Assembly: GCA_035622315.1 (NCBI GenBank)
Contig: DASPVP010000010.1
Span: 1 to 16,241, forward strand
DNA: 16,241 nt
Direction: 5' to 3'
From: JAJPHJ01 sp035622315
Lineage (GTDB): Bacteria > Vulcanimicrobiota > Vulcanimicrobiia > Eremiobacterales > Eremiobacteraceae
The notes under the pieces are model-generated. The model did no database searches. It saw only the letters and a program-made list of their open reading frames with translations, and was not told the origin of the DNA. Both the position numbers and the translations under genes were made by a program. Positions within the stretch are counted from its first letter, which is position 1; the number at the start of each line of letters is the position of its first letter. Of the stretch, positions 15,907 through 16,241 are shown in pieces.

Positions 15907-16241
15907 GTGAGAGTTCTTATCGGGTCGATCGCTGCCGTCGTATTCCTTACCGCTGTCGCGCTCGCTGCAGATGTCGGGCCTGCTGCGGACGTGGCCGGCG
16001 TGCGCGCCGCAGCGCATGCGAAGAACCCGAAGAGCCAGCTTCTCGGTGTCCATGTCGTAGGCAACTTTGGGCTCTCCGATTGGGCTGAGGGCGAGGCGTC
16101 AGGCTACGGCGTCTACGAGCGCGTTACCGGACAGCAGTGGAAGCAGATCGATTGGGGCGGGGGCGCCATCGATGTCGATCTCCTCGTGAAGGACGGGATG
16201 TCGCGTCAGACCGCGCAGCAGCTCTGCTCTGGCTGGGGTGA
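15907..16241 (+). CDS. Exported protein of unknown function, cut by the window end
   Basis: The first 111 codons of a gene that runs off the right edge. The frame begins with GTG behind a perfect Shine-Dalgarno and encodes a signal peptide (M-R-V-L-I-G-S-I-A-A-V-V-F-L-T-A-V-A-L-A-A, cleavage after about residue 20). The mature part has G-V-H-V-V-G-N-F-G-L-S-D-W-A, then Y-G-V-Y-E-R-V-T-G-Q-Q-W-K-Q-I-D-W-G-G-G and L-L-V-K-D-G-M-S-R-Q-T-A-Q-Q-L-C-S-G-W-G. I do not recognise the family. It follows the RHS-like gene by 21 nt on the same strand and is likely co-transcribed with it, which makes a second exported protein at the end of the STAND operon. The C terminus and any domain there cannot be seen. 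Confidence 0.7.
   Translation, partial: MRVLIGSIAAVVFLTAVALAADVGPAADVAGVRAAAHAKNPKSQLLGVHVVGNFGLSDWAEGEASGYGVYERVTGQQWKQIDWGGGAIDVDLLVKDGMSRQTAQQLCSGWG

Noticed and set aside
14131..16241. A polymorphic toxin locus with immunity gene after the RHS-like protein
   Set aside because: No toxin tip or RHS cleavage motif is seen, and the following gene has a signal peptide rather than the look of a cytosolic immunity protein.
1..16241. tRNA, rRNA, CRISPR arrays, insertion sequences, integrase or attachment sites
   Set aside because: I looked for cloverleaf-like ends, spaced direct repeats and transposase or integrase motifs and saw none. The cluster therefore has no visible mobile-element border inside this window.

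Overview
High-GC bacterial DNA, densely packed on both strands, with many exported proteins that carry Pro/Ser/Thr-rich tails or linkers (for example TPAPTSTPT) and a periplasmic D-Ala-D-Ala peptidase. The lineage cannot be fixed from sequence alone. The style (exported Thr/Pro/Ser-rich proteins, WD40-STAND and RHS-type genes, few classical operons) recalls environmental, uncultivated, possibly Eremiobacterota-like soil genomes, but this is only a guess.

Left part (1-3850), mostly housekeeping: an MmcQ/YjbR-like protein (+), a PBP4/DacB-type D-alanyl-D-alanine carboxypeptidase (-), a small Imm50-like protein (+), a small exported protein of unknown function (-), and a rhomboid intramembrane protease (+). 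Several neighbours converge with overlapping stop codons.

Middle and right part (3879-14134), the most interesting region: a minus-strand pair (patatin-like phospholipase followed 30 nt later by an exported, Cys-containing, Gly/Ser-linker protein) diverges from a plus-strand cluster. The cluster encodes (i) a SLOG-domain protein with four predicted membrane helices resembling two SLATT-like units, (ii) a TIR protein that appears to hold three TIR-fold domains in tandem, and (iii) a 1455-residue membrane-spanning nSTAND1 NTPase with about 14 WD40 blades. These parts are a sensor/switch (STAND-WD40), a possible nucleotide-signal maker (TIR), a possible nucleotide reader with a membrane effector (SLOG-TM) and a possible lipid-degrading effector (patatin). 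All are recurrent building blocks of prokaryotic immune or programmed-death systems. No CD-NTase or SIR2 gene is present, so this is neither ordinary CBASS nor a classical Thoeris pair.

Right edge (14131-16241): an exported YD/RHS-repeat protein whose ATG overlaps the STAND stop codon (ATGA), then a GTG-started exported protein cut off by the window end. The coupling of an exported RHS-like protein to a STAND gene whose WD40 half may face outside the cytoplasm is the most unusual feature of the layout. No RNA gene, CRISPR array, insertion sequence or attachment site was recognised. No gene-free stretch exceeds 300 bases; the longest is 2967-3166.
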